NCBI GenBank assembly: GCA_902495155.1
Contig: CABUWD010000061.1
Span: 1 to 12,891, forward strand
Direction: 5' to 3'
Source: an uncultured Collinsella sp.
GTDB taxonomy: Bacteria > Actinomycetota > Coriobacteriia > Coriobacteriales > Coriobacteriaceae
DNA length: 12,891 bases
A program made the position numbers and the translations under genes. Below are positions 6,055 through 12,596 of the stretch, piece by piece. Below the pieces are notes generated by a model. It did no database searches. It was not told the origin of the DNA and worked only from the letters and a program-made list of their open reading frames with translations. Each line of letters begins with the position of its first letter. Positions within the stretch are counted from its first letter, which is position 1.

Positions 6055-8559
6055 TTATAGGTAGCGGCCGGTGATACTTGCGGGGCAGGCCGCGATGTCG
6101 CTCGGCGTGCCGGCGCAGACGATTTGCCCGCCCGCATCGCCACCGCCCGGGCCCATGTCGATCACGTAATCGGCGTTACGGATAAGGTCGAGATCGTGTT
6201 CGATCACGATAACCGTGGCGCCTTTGGCAACAAGGCCGTCGAACACATTCAGCAACACCTGAACATCGAGCGGATGCAGGCCGATCGTGGGCTCGTCGAA
6301 CACAAATACGGCATCATCCTGCACGCGACCCATCTCGCTCGCAAGCTTAAGACGCTGAGCCTCGCCGCCCGAGAGCGCCGGTGTGGGCTCGCCAAGCGTG
6401 AGATAACCCAGGCCCAGGTCGTGCAAGGTCTGCAAGCGCGTCTGAACCTTCTTGAGTCCCACCGTGGCGTCGATGGCCTCGTCCACACTCATGTCCATAA
6501 GCTGCGGCAGCGTAAGCAGACTCCCGTCCTTGCCCTCGCGATGGATATGCGAAGCCGCGTCTGCATAACGCGAACCGCGACATGCCGGGCAGACAATCTC
6601 GACATCGGGCAAAAACTGCACGTCGAGCGATATTGAGCCCGTGCCATCGCACGTAGGGCAGCGCAAGGCGCCGGTGTTGTAGCTAAAGGCGCCCGCCTTG
6701 TAGCCGGCTGCCTTGGCTTCGGGCGTACGGGCGAAGGCGCGACGCAGCTCATCATGGATGTCGGCATAAGTCGCTACCGTCGAGCGAACGTTGGCGCCGA
6801 TGGGCGTGGCGTCAATCAGGTTGACGCGGGCAATGCCTTCGGCGTCGACCCAACGCACGTGCCCCGGCAGGCGCTCGCCGGCTGCCGGGGCCTTAAGCGC
6901 CGGGATGAGCGTCTCGAGCACCAACGTCGTCTTGCCCGAACCCGAAACGCCCGTCACCGCGACGAGACGGCCGCGCGGGATATCGACTTCGAGTGGCTTG
7001 ACGGTATGGATGGTATCGGTCGCCATGCGGATATGGCCCTGGTCGAACATCTCGTCGTCAGCCACCTGCGGACGCAAGCGCTTGGATTCTGCGCGCAAAA
7101 ACGGGGCGATGCGGCTGCCCTGCGATTGCTCGACCTCGTCTACCGTACCAGCGGCGATTACGTTGCCGCCGCCTGCTCCGGCAACGGGGCCCATCTCGAC
7201 CAGATAATCAGCCTCCACCAGCACACGTGTATCGTGGTCGACAACAACCACGGTATTGCCGTCATCCACCAGGTCGCGCATTACGCCCACCAAGCCGTCG
7301 ACATTGGCAGGATGCAAGCCAATTGAGGGCTCGTCCAGCACATAGAGCACGCCTGTCGATCGGTTGCGCACCACGCGGGCGAGTTGCACGCGCTGGCGCT
7401 CACCCGTGGAGAGCGTGGCACCGGCGCGATCGAGCGAAAGGTAATCGAGACCCAGGTCGACCAGACGACGAGCCGTGCTCAAAAACGAATCGCAGATATC
7501 CGTCGCCATGGGCCGCATCTCGGCCGGCAAGGATGCGGGCACCCCGCGCACCCACTCGATCGCATCACCAAGCGTCATGGCCGCGGCCTGAGCCAGATTG
7601 ATACCGCGCACCTGGGGCTGGCGCGCAGCCTCGGAGAGACGCGTGCCGGCGCAGTCACGGCATGGTCCCTCGCGCAAAAAGCGAGCCACACGCTTAAGCC
7701 CCTTATCGTCCTTAACCTTGGCGAGCGCATTCTCAACGGTATAGACGGCGTTGTAATAGGTAAAGTCGAGCGGCGTGGCGCCCTCGCCGTTTTTGGGAAC
7801 GTAGAGAATGTGCTTCTTAACCGCCGGGCCGTGAAACACGATGTCGCGCTCTTGAGGCGTGAGCTGGTTAAACGGCACGTCGGTGCGCACGCCCATCTCG
7901 CCGGCCACCTGCTTCATCAGGTCCCACATGAGCGTGCCCCAGGGAAGCACCGCACCCTCGTTGATGGTCTTTGACTCGTCGGGCACCAGGCTCGCCTCGT
8001 CTACCTCGCGCATGACACCGGTGCCGCCGCAGGTAGGGCACGCACCGCCGCTATTGAAAGCCAAATCCTCGGCACTCGGCGCGTAGAACTCGCGGCCGCA
8101 TGTCGGACACGTGAGCGACAGGCCCGCAGCCACGTTAAGGCTCGGCTCCACACGCGCCCCGCAATGCGGGCACACGTGATGGGCGCAACGGCTAAAGAGT
8201 AGACGCAGGCTATTGTTGAGCTCGGTCATGGTACCAAAGGTCGAGCGCACGCCCGGCACGCTCGGGCGCTGATGCAATGCGAGCGCTGCCGGTACGTGCA
8301 GTACCTCGTCCACCTGGGCGTGCTCGGCCTGCGTCAGACGACGGCGGGTATAGGTGCTGAGCGCCTCCAGGTAACGGCGCGAGCCCTCGGCATAAAGAAC
8401 CCCCAGCGCCAGCGAACTCTTGCCCGAACCCGACACGCCGGCAATACCCACGAGCTTTCCCAGCGGAATATCGATATCGATGTCCTTAAGGTTGTGTACG
8501 CGCGCGCCACGCACCTCGATAGCCTGCGGGCCCATCTTCTGTTCCGTCACCTTTATCAC
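6055..8559 (-). CDS. uvrA: class II UvrA-like (UvrA2) ABC-type ATPase
   Basis: 834 residues, against about 940 for repair UvrA. Seen: two ABC ATPase halves. Half 1 has Walker A GVSGSGKSS (41-49), signature LSTGERQR (383-390) and Walker B VLDEPSIGLH (407-416). Half 2 has GVSGSGKTT (537-545), LSGGEAQR (729-736) and VFDEPTIGLH (753-762). Zinc modules: CPHCG (130-134), CPTCG (151-155), CPTCGGTG (174-181), CRDCAGTR (300-307), and CPTCDGTG paired with CPACRG (634-661). In E. coli UvrA a domain of roughly 115 residues that binds UvrB lies between LLF-R and the first zinc finger; here LLFSR (121-124 region) is followed almost at once by the Cys pairs, so that domain is missing. This defines class II, linked in the literature to drug self-resistance (DrrC) or accessory repair. 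The GTG at 8559 is one base after the ATPase stop; GTG at 8550 is an equally plausible start. Confidence 0.93.
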   Translation of the reverse strand: MIKVTEQKMGPQAIEVRGARVHNLKDIDIDIPLGKLVGIAGVSGSGKSSLALGVLYAEGSRRYLEALSTYTRRRLTQAEHAQVDEVLHVPAALALHQRPSVPGVRSTFGTMTELNNSLRLLFSRCAHHVCPHCGARVEPSLNVAAGLSLTCPTCGREFYAPSAEDLAFNSGGACPTCGGTGVMREVDEASLVPDESKTINEGAVLPWGTLMWDLMKQVAGEMGVRTDVPFNQLTPQERDIVFHGPAVKKHILYVPKNGEGATPLDFTYYNAVYTVENALAKVKDDKGLKRVARFLREGPCRDCAGTRLSEAARQPQVRGINLAQAAAMTLGDAIEWVRGVPASLPAEMRPMATDICDSFLSTARRLVDLGLDYLSLDRAGATLSTGERQRVQLARVVRNRSTGVLYVLDEPSIGLHPANVDGLVGVMRDLVDDGNTVVVVDHDTRVLVEADYLVEMGPVAGAGGGNVIAAGTVDEVEQSQGSRIAPFLRAESKRLRPQVADDEMFDQGHIRMATDTIHTVKPLEVDIPRGRLVAVTGVSGSGKTTLVLETLIPALKAPAAGERLPGHVRWVDAEGIARVNLIDATPIGANVRSTVATYADIHDELRRAFARTPEAKAAGYKAGAFSYNTGALRCPTCDGTGSISLDVQFLPDVEIVCPACRGSRYADAASHIHREGKDGSLLTLPQLMDMSVDEAIDATVGLKKVQTRLQTLHDLGLGYLTLGEPTPALSGGEAQRLKLASEMGRVQDDAVFVFDEPTIGLHPLDVQVLLNVFDGLVAKGATVIVIEHDLDLIRNADYVIDMGPGGGDAGGQIVCAGTPSDIAACPASITGRYL

Positions 8560-8560
8560 C

Positions 8561-9679
8561 CTACTCGTGCCATAAAATGCGTTCGCGAATGTACGCGCCC
8601 AGCATGGGCACGGTAAACCGGACGAGGCCGTATCCGGCAGCCTCGATGACGCGCTCGCGAATCAGGCTTGCGCGATATTTACTCGCCCAGCTCTGGGTAC
8701 GATCGCAGCGCTCAATGATATCCGCCATGCGCGTCGGCTTGCCCTCGTCAACCGCCATGACCTCGATAAAAAGGCGCTGTGGACTGCGCAGCCCGTAATA
8801 CAGGGGCGCGTCAACCGCTTCGTAGAACTCGGAGACAGCATCCGCATGGCCATCCTCGACATCGCGCCTTTCGATGACCTGCGAGCCACGCCGGACAGCA
8901 GACCGCCACATGTAATAGCCCACCAGCTGAACCATATAGGGATGCCCCATGCTTTTGCGCGCCGCATGGTCCGCCGTCTCCGCGTCAACGTAAAGACCAG
9001 CGTCTTTGACCGTCTGGATATACGAATCGCGCACCTTGGGCAAAGATATCGCCCCCAGCGTACGCTGCTGGGCACGCCGCAAAAACGTCACGCTCGGCTC
9101 TTCGAGCAGATCGTCAACCATACTGGGTAAGCCGGCAAAAACAAGCGCAAGGCCGCGCTGGTCGCTATCGGACAAGCCCGTGGCATCCTGGTCTCCGAGC
9201 ACCTGCTGATAGAGAACGGCAAGAGCCGCCAGCTCCTCGATAGACGCAGATTGAGCCTCGTCAATCGCAAACAGTATGCCCTTGCCTGGACCGAGCTTCT
9301 TGAGGCGCTCGTTGACCAGCCCTCGCAACGTCTTGCCCTTTGCTCGCGCCGCCTCGACCGACATCCGCCCAAACGACGGCCCAAACTCCATTGACGTCAC
9401 AACGGGTTTATTCGAGCGAAGCGCGTCGGCCAGGCGGTCGCACAAGCCAAGCGAAGCGGAATCGGAGACAACCGCCCATCCGCGCTCGCTGGCTAGACGT
9501 TGCAGCTCCCGCAGGAGAACCGTCTTGCCGCAGCCGCGGTTTCCCGTAATGAGCATGAGCCTGCCCGGCGCTCCGGCGCCGTTATCGAGCCCTTCCTCGA
9601 AATCTTCGATGACCGACTCGCGACCGATGAGTATCGGAGGCCGCTTGCCAGCCGTGGGCTTAAAGGGATTTGGATTCAT
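8561..9679 (-). CDS. AAA-type ATP-binding protein with a likely C-terminal winged helix
   Basis: 372 residues, no signal peptide or membrane span. Seen: N-terminal NPFKPTAGKRPPILIGRE (3-20), the usual 'box' before a P-loop in Orc1/archaeal-ATPase-like AAA proteins; Walker A GNRGCGKT (46-53); Walker B ILFAIDEAQ (135-143); a sensor-1-like strand ALVFAGLP (178-185); a lid region with HPYMVQLVGYYMW (246-258); and a C-terminal segment (about 300-370, SPQRLFIEVM ... ASLIRERVIEA ... LVRFTVPML) that fits a winged helix. Such proteins often couple ATP hydrolysis to DNA binding or partner remodelling, but the exact role is unknown. The start has GAGGAGG with 5-base spacing. The TAG stop is one base from the GTG of the UvrA-like gene, so the two are almost certainly co-translated. 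Promoter-like repeats lie directly upstream. Confidence 0.88.
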   Translation of the reverse strand: MNPNPFKPTAGKRPPILIGRESVIEDFEEGLDNGAGAPGRLMLITGNRGCGKTVLLRELQRLASERGWAVVSDSASLGLCDRLADALRSNKPVVTSMEFGPSFGRMSVEAARAKGKTLRGLVNERLKKLGPGKGILFAIDEAQSASIEELAALAVLYQQVLGDQDATGLSDSDQRGLALVFAGLPSMVDDLLEEPSVTFLRRAQQRTLGAISLPKVRDSYIQTVKDAGLYVDAETADHAARKSMGHPYMVQLVGYYMWRSAVRRGSQVIERRDVEDGHADAVSEFYEAVDAPLYYGLRSPQRLFIEVMAVDEGKPTRMADIIERCDRTQSWASKYRASLIRERVIEAAGYGLVRFTVPMLGAYIRERILWHE

Positions 9680-9713
9680 GTCGGCCTCCTCGGATTGGCA
9701 AACCCTGGTAATA

Positions 9714-9743
9714 GTTATACCAACTTATACCGAGTTATACCAA
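9714..9743 (-). promoter_or_regulatory. promoter/operator of the ATPase-UvrA2 unit with three 10-bp-phased GGTATAA boxes
   Basis: On the - strand GGTATAA occurs three times at exact 10-bp steps (9735-9741, 9725-9731, 9715-9721); the outer two are TTGGTATAA. The same stretch makes a reasonable promoter: TTGGTA (9738-9743) as -35, 18-bp spacer and TATAAC (9714-9719) as -10, with about 30 bases of leader to the ATG at 9679. The repeats therefore overlap the core promoter, as expected of an operator, or they may just be overlapping -10 boxes. Confidence 0.55.
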
Positions 9744-9748
9744 TAGCC

Positions 9749-9777
9749 TGTGACAAAGGAGCTGTCCCTTTGTCACA
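9749..9777. repeat. REP-like palindromic repeat, copy 3, overlapping the GTPase stop codon
   Basis: An 11-bp stem, TGTGACAAAGG (9749-9759) with CCTTTGTCACA (9767-9777), has one A-C mismatch and a G-T pair toward the loop. On the - strand it reads TGTGACAAAGGGACAG, identical to copy 2 over that stretch. The TGA of the GTPase gene (9773-9775) lies inside the right arm, so the repeat supplies the last bases of the gene. It may end GTPase transcription before the ATPase promoter at 9743. Confidence 0.75.
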
Positions 9778-11776
9778 TGTGGCCGAAAAACTCCGCGTCT
9801 GCTGCTCGCCAGGAGCGGAAGGTGGCGGGGTCGACCTTAACGTGCGCCGCGGCGGGTACGTCGTACCATTTGACCGTGTAACCGGCGCCGTGAGAGCAAA
9901 AGACCGAATCGGGCGTGTTGGGCAGATCGGCCTCGGGCTCGTAGGCGGCCGCCTCGATGACGCGCTCGCCATCATGACAAGGCACGTAGCCGGCGAACTC
10001 CAGGTACAGATGCCCGCGACCGCTCGTGTAGGCAGCCACCTCCAGCGCATAATCCTGCACCTCGGATGCCGGTACGCGACCCACAAGCTTCGCCCGGTCG
10101 CCCGCCATCGTCGGCGGCTCGTACTCGGCACCCATGCGCGTGGCATCCGAGAGCGCCCGGCCCACGCACTCCCCCGGCACCTCGAGCTCAAAGCGATACC
10201 ACGGCTCCAACAGCACCGCCGCGCCGGCCTCACGCGCCTGCATGAGCCCCTGGCGAATCGCGCGATACGTGGCCTGGCGAAAATCGCCGCCCTCGGTGTG
10301 CTTGGCATGCGCACGGCCGCCCGTGAGCGTAATGCGCACATCGGTGATGGGCGAGCTGGTCAGCACGCCCAGGTGATCGCGCTCCATAGCGTTGGTGAGC
10401 GCCAAACGCTGCCAGTTAAGATCGAGCTCGTCGGTCGAGGTCACGGTGCCAAACTGCACGCCCGAGCCCGCCGACAACGGCTCCAAGCGCAGATGTACCT
10501 CGGCATAGTGGCGCAGCGGCTCAAAGTGGCCCACGCCCTCGACCGGCTGCGAAATAGTCTCCTTATAGAGGATGCCGCCGGGCTCAAACTCGACCGCAAG
10601 GCCAAAACGATCGGCCAGCACGCGCTGCACGACCTCGAGCTGCACCGCTCCCATGAGCTGCAGATGTATTTGTTCAAGATGCGTGTTCCAGCTTACGCCG
10701 AGCATGGGATCTTCGTCCGCTAACTCAGTCAATGCTTTGAACACCGTATGGACATCATGTTCGCCCGGAAGCACCGTATAGGTGAGAACCGGCGCAATGA
10801 CAGGCGCATCGCCCGCGGGCTCCGCACCCAGGGCGTCCCCTGGGCGAACGTGCGCAAGACCCGTCACGGCACAAATACCGCCAGCAGCAACTTCTTGGGC
10901 AAGCTCATACTTCTCGCCGTTATAGATGCGTAGCTGATCGACCTTCTGCTCCCATGCCTCGGCACCGGAACGTCCGCCAATCACCTGCTTGGTATGCAGC
11001 GTGCCGCCGGTCACTTTAACCCAAGCCAAGCGCTCGCCACGGTCTCCACGACTCACGCGGTAGACACGCGCGGCGAACTCCTGGGGCCATGTTCGCTCGC
11101 GCATCAGAGCGCATATGCCGTCGAGTAGCTCTGCCACACCCTGGTCCTTGAGCGCCGAGCCCGCAAAGCAGGGAAAGAGCTTGCGCTCGGCAACCATGCG
11201 TGACAGCGTTGCGACAGAAAGCTCACCCGCCTCAAGAAACTCCTCGAGCGCCGCTTCATCCAACGCAGCAGCGTCCTCCTGAACGGTGCCGCCCGCCAAC
11301 AGTTCGCTGGCATCCAGGCAGCCCTCGGAAAGACGTTGCCCAAGTTGTGCCAGCAAAACATCGCGGCCGGGATTCTCCAAATCGATTTTGTTGATAAAGA
11401 TGCACGTCGGAATGTCATAGCGCGCAAGCAGGCGCCACAGGGTTTCAGTGTGCCCCTGCACGCCATCGTTGGCGCCCACAACCAAAATCGCATAGTCGAG
11501 CGCGCGCAATGTGCGCTCCGCCTCGGCCGAAAAATCGACGTGGCCGGGCGCATCCACGAGCATGACGTGGGTATCGCCGTGGTCGAGCACGGCCTGCGAC
11601 GAGAAAATCGTGATGCCACGCTCGCGCTCGATCGCATTAGTGTCCAGATGCGAATCGCCATCGTCAACGCGGCCGCGCTTGCGAATGCGACCCGCGTTGA
11701 ACAGCATGGCTTCGGCCAACGTGGTCTTGCCGGCATCGACATGCGCCAAGATTCCAACGACCGCTTGCTTCGACAT
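9773..11776 (-). CDS. TetM/EF-G-like translational GTPase (ribosomal protection protein family)
   Basis: 667 residues, the size of TetM/TetO-type ribosomal protection proteins. Seen: G1 AHVDAGKT (11-18), G2 RGIT (53-56), G3 DAPGH (75-79), G4 NKID (129-132) and a G5-like GSA (206-208). EF-G-like domains follow: domain II (about 235-320), domain III (335-400, with a GAVQLEVV strand), domain IV (405-560, with the GGRAHAKHTEGGDFRQATYRA region) and a domain V with ALEVAAYTSGRGHLYLEFAGY (577-597). The C-terminus (VFCSHGAGYTVKW, 625-637) differs from what I recall of TetM. Family members bind the ribosomal A-site region; some remove tetracycline, while others are annotated only as translation-factor GTPases. 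It lies in host-like GC-rich DNA without mobile-element genes, so an acquired resistance gene is not indicated. Start at 11776 is set by its Shine-Dalgarno; the frame is open upstream by 23 codons. Confidence 0.88.
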   Translation of the reverse strand: MSKQAVVGILAHVDAGKTTLAEAMLFNAGRIRKRGRVDDGDSHLDTNAIERERGITIFSSQAVLDHGDTHVMLVDAPGHVDFSAEAERTLRALDYAILVVGANDGVQGHTETLWRLLARYDIPTCIFINKIDLENPGRDVLLAQLGQRLSEGCLDASELLAGGTVQEDAAALDEAALEEFLEAGELSVATLSRMVAERKLFPCFAGSALKDQGVAELLDGICALMRERTWPQEFAARVYRVSRGDRGERLAWVKVTGGTLHTKQVIGGRSGAEAWEQKVDQLRIYNGEKYELAQEVAAGGICAVTGLAHVRPGDALGAEPAGDAPVIAPVLTYTVLPGEHDVHTVFKALTELADEDPMLGVSWNTHLEQIHLQLMGAVQLEVVQRVLADRFGLAVEFEPGGILYKETISQPVEGVGHFEPLRHYAEVHLRLEPLSAGSGVQFGTVTSTDELDLNWQRLALTNAMERDHLGVLTSSPITDVRITLTGGRAHAKHTEGGDFRQATYRAIRQGLMQAREAGAAVLLEPWYRFELEVPGECVGRALSDATRMGAEYEPPTMAGDRAKLVGRVPASEVQDYALEVAAYTSGRGHLYLEFAGYVPCHDGERVIEAAAYEPEADLPNTPDSVFCSHGAGYTVKWYDVPAAAHVKVDPATFRSWRAADAEFFGHM

Positions 11777-11780
11777 GGCT

Positions 11781-11787
11781 CTCCTCT
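11781..11787 (-). promoter_or_regulatory. ribosome binding site that fixes the GTPase start
   Basis: AGAGGAG on the - strand lies 4 bases before the ATG at 11774-11776, where the protein begins MSKQAVVGILAHVDAGKT, the expected N-terminus for the family. The longer open frame starting at 11845 has no similar site. Confidence 0.75.
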
Positions 11788-11917
11788 TATTACAAGCCCA
11801 TCGCACGCGGCAACGGGCGTTCACGCTCCACACTGGATGATACAATTTACGGGCCGGCGGGCGAAGCGGGCCCTATCCCCCGACCGAGCTCATCGCCCCG
11901 CGTTGCCGCGCGGCGAT

Positions 11918-11942
11918 TTTCGTAGGTTCGCGCCTTACGAAA
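11918..11942. other. small hairpin between the GNAT and GTPase genes
   Basis: TTTCGTA (11918-11924) pairs with TACGAAA (11936-11942), extended by GG/CC with one bulged T. The sequence ATTTTCGT followed by TTCGCGC here recurs, without a 3-base insert, in the right arm of the larger hairpin at 11992-12004, so the two may be a degenerate repeat. Between 11777 and 11917 I see no gene and only GC-rich sequence with weak promoter-like hexamers (TATCAT on the - strand near 11836-11841). Confidence 0.4.
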
Positions 11943-11963
11943 GCCGGCTTGCAAAACAGTGCA

Positions 11964-12003
11964 GCGAACGAAAATGGCCCCCCCCGGAGCCATTTTCGTT
12001 CGC
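11964..12003 (-). terminator. large hairpin, likely terminator of the GNAT gene
   Basis: GCGAACGAAAATGGC (11964-11978) pairs perfectly with its complement (11989-12003), giving a 15-bp stem whose top contains a run of eight C on the + strand (G8 on the - strand). It starts 27 bases after the GNAT stop. The stem contains AAAA/TTTT but no free T tract follows, so it is not a textbook intrinsic terminator. It could act in either direction. Confidence 0.5.
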
Positions 12004-12030
12004 GCGAATTGTTGATACGCGCCCTCGATC

Positions 12031-12519
12031 TTATGCCTCGCGCAGCCAGTCAAACGCAACACGCGGTGTGCCGTCCGACACATACACGATGCCGGCGCGC
12101 TTAAACCCGGCCTTGAGGCTCGCACCCTGCATGGGCAGGTTGTCCTGATGCGTGTCGATACGCAGGTGATCGGCACGCTCTTTGGCAAAGGCAAACATCG
12201 CGGCCGCGATACCGTGTACGGCGCCATCGGATGCCACGCGGTGCAGCACGGCGTACGGAGTGTCGCTACGCCATTGACCGTCCTCAATTACGTCATAGCA
12301 CTCGTCCGGGCCCGGCAAAAAGGCAAACGTCGCCACCACGCGACCGTCGACTTCGCACACATAGCTGCCACCAGCGGCAATATCGGCAGCCAGTTGCTCG
12401 GCAGAAGGCGTGCCCTCGGGCCACTGCGTGGCGTTGCCATGCGCGCGCATAAAGGCGCGGGCGGCGTCATAGATAGCCATGACAGCGGGAATGTCGGTAT
12501 CGAGGGTTTTTCTGATCAT
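12031..12519 (-). CDS. GNAT-family N-acetyltransferase
   Basis: 162 residues from the ATG at 12519. GNAT enzymes transfer an acetyl group from acetyl-CoA to an amine; the substrate here is unknown. Seen: N-terminal IRKTLDTDIPAVMAIYDAAR (2-21); beta strands YVCEVDGRVVATFAFLPG (53-70); motif A-like HRVASDGAVHGIAAAMFAFA (93-112), where the usual R/Q-x-x-G-x-G/A loop is replaced by a VASDGAVHGIA loop; and motif B-like LRIDTHQDNLPMQGASLKAG (119-138) followed by FKRAGIVYV, then DGTPRVAFDWL. Length and order fit a stand-alone cytosolic GNAT. A GTG one codon upstream (12522) is 7 bases from GAGG and could be the true start; the ATG is 10 bases from it. It is divergent from the gene at 12597, and the shared gap holds an inverted repeat. 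Confidence 0.9.
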   Translation of the reverse strand: MIRKTLDTDIPAVMAIYDAARAFMRAHGNATQWPEGTPSAEQLAADIAAGGSYVCEVDGRVVATFAFLPGPDECYDVIEDGQWRSDTPYAVLHRVASDGAVHGIAAAMFAFAKERADHLRIDTHQDNLPMQGASLKAGFKRAGIVYVSDGTPRVAFDWLREA

Positions 12520-12540
12520 CACGCGGCGACCTCACGTTTA

Positions 12541-12572
12541 TTGGTATCACTTTGATTGAGCAATGATACCAA
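12541..12572. promoter_or_regulatory. perfect 9-bp inverted repeat in the divergent promoter region
   Basis: TTGGTATCA (12541-12549) and TGATACCAA (12564-12572) form an exact inverted repeat with a 14-base spacer, centred between the GNAT start (12519) and the + strand start (12597). The half-site centres are 23 bp apart, about two helical turns, as for a dimeric regulator. The half-site differs by one base from the TTGGTATAA boxes at 9715-9743. Confidence 0.6.
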
Positions 12573-12596
12573 CGTTTGGAGAAGGGCGCGAAGCAG

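Noticed and set aside
9500..10723. Long + strand open frame (407 codons) over the GTPase 3' half and the ATPase start
   Set aside because: It overlaps two genes with strong family motifs and a promoter and hairpin region, has an Arg/Leu/His-rich product, and shows no ribosome binding site.
9773..11776. Confident call as an acquired tet(M)/tet(W) resistance gene
   Set aside because: Family motifs match, but composition, setting and C-terminus do not support a recent transfer, and resistance cannot be read from sequence alone.
11777..11845. 23-codon N-terminal extension of the GTPase
   Set aside because: The extension is Arg/Cys/Trp-rich, has no Shine-Dalgarno, and precedes the normal family N-terminus; AGAGGAG sits right before the ATG at 11776.
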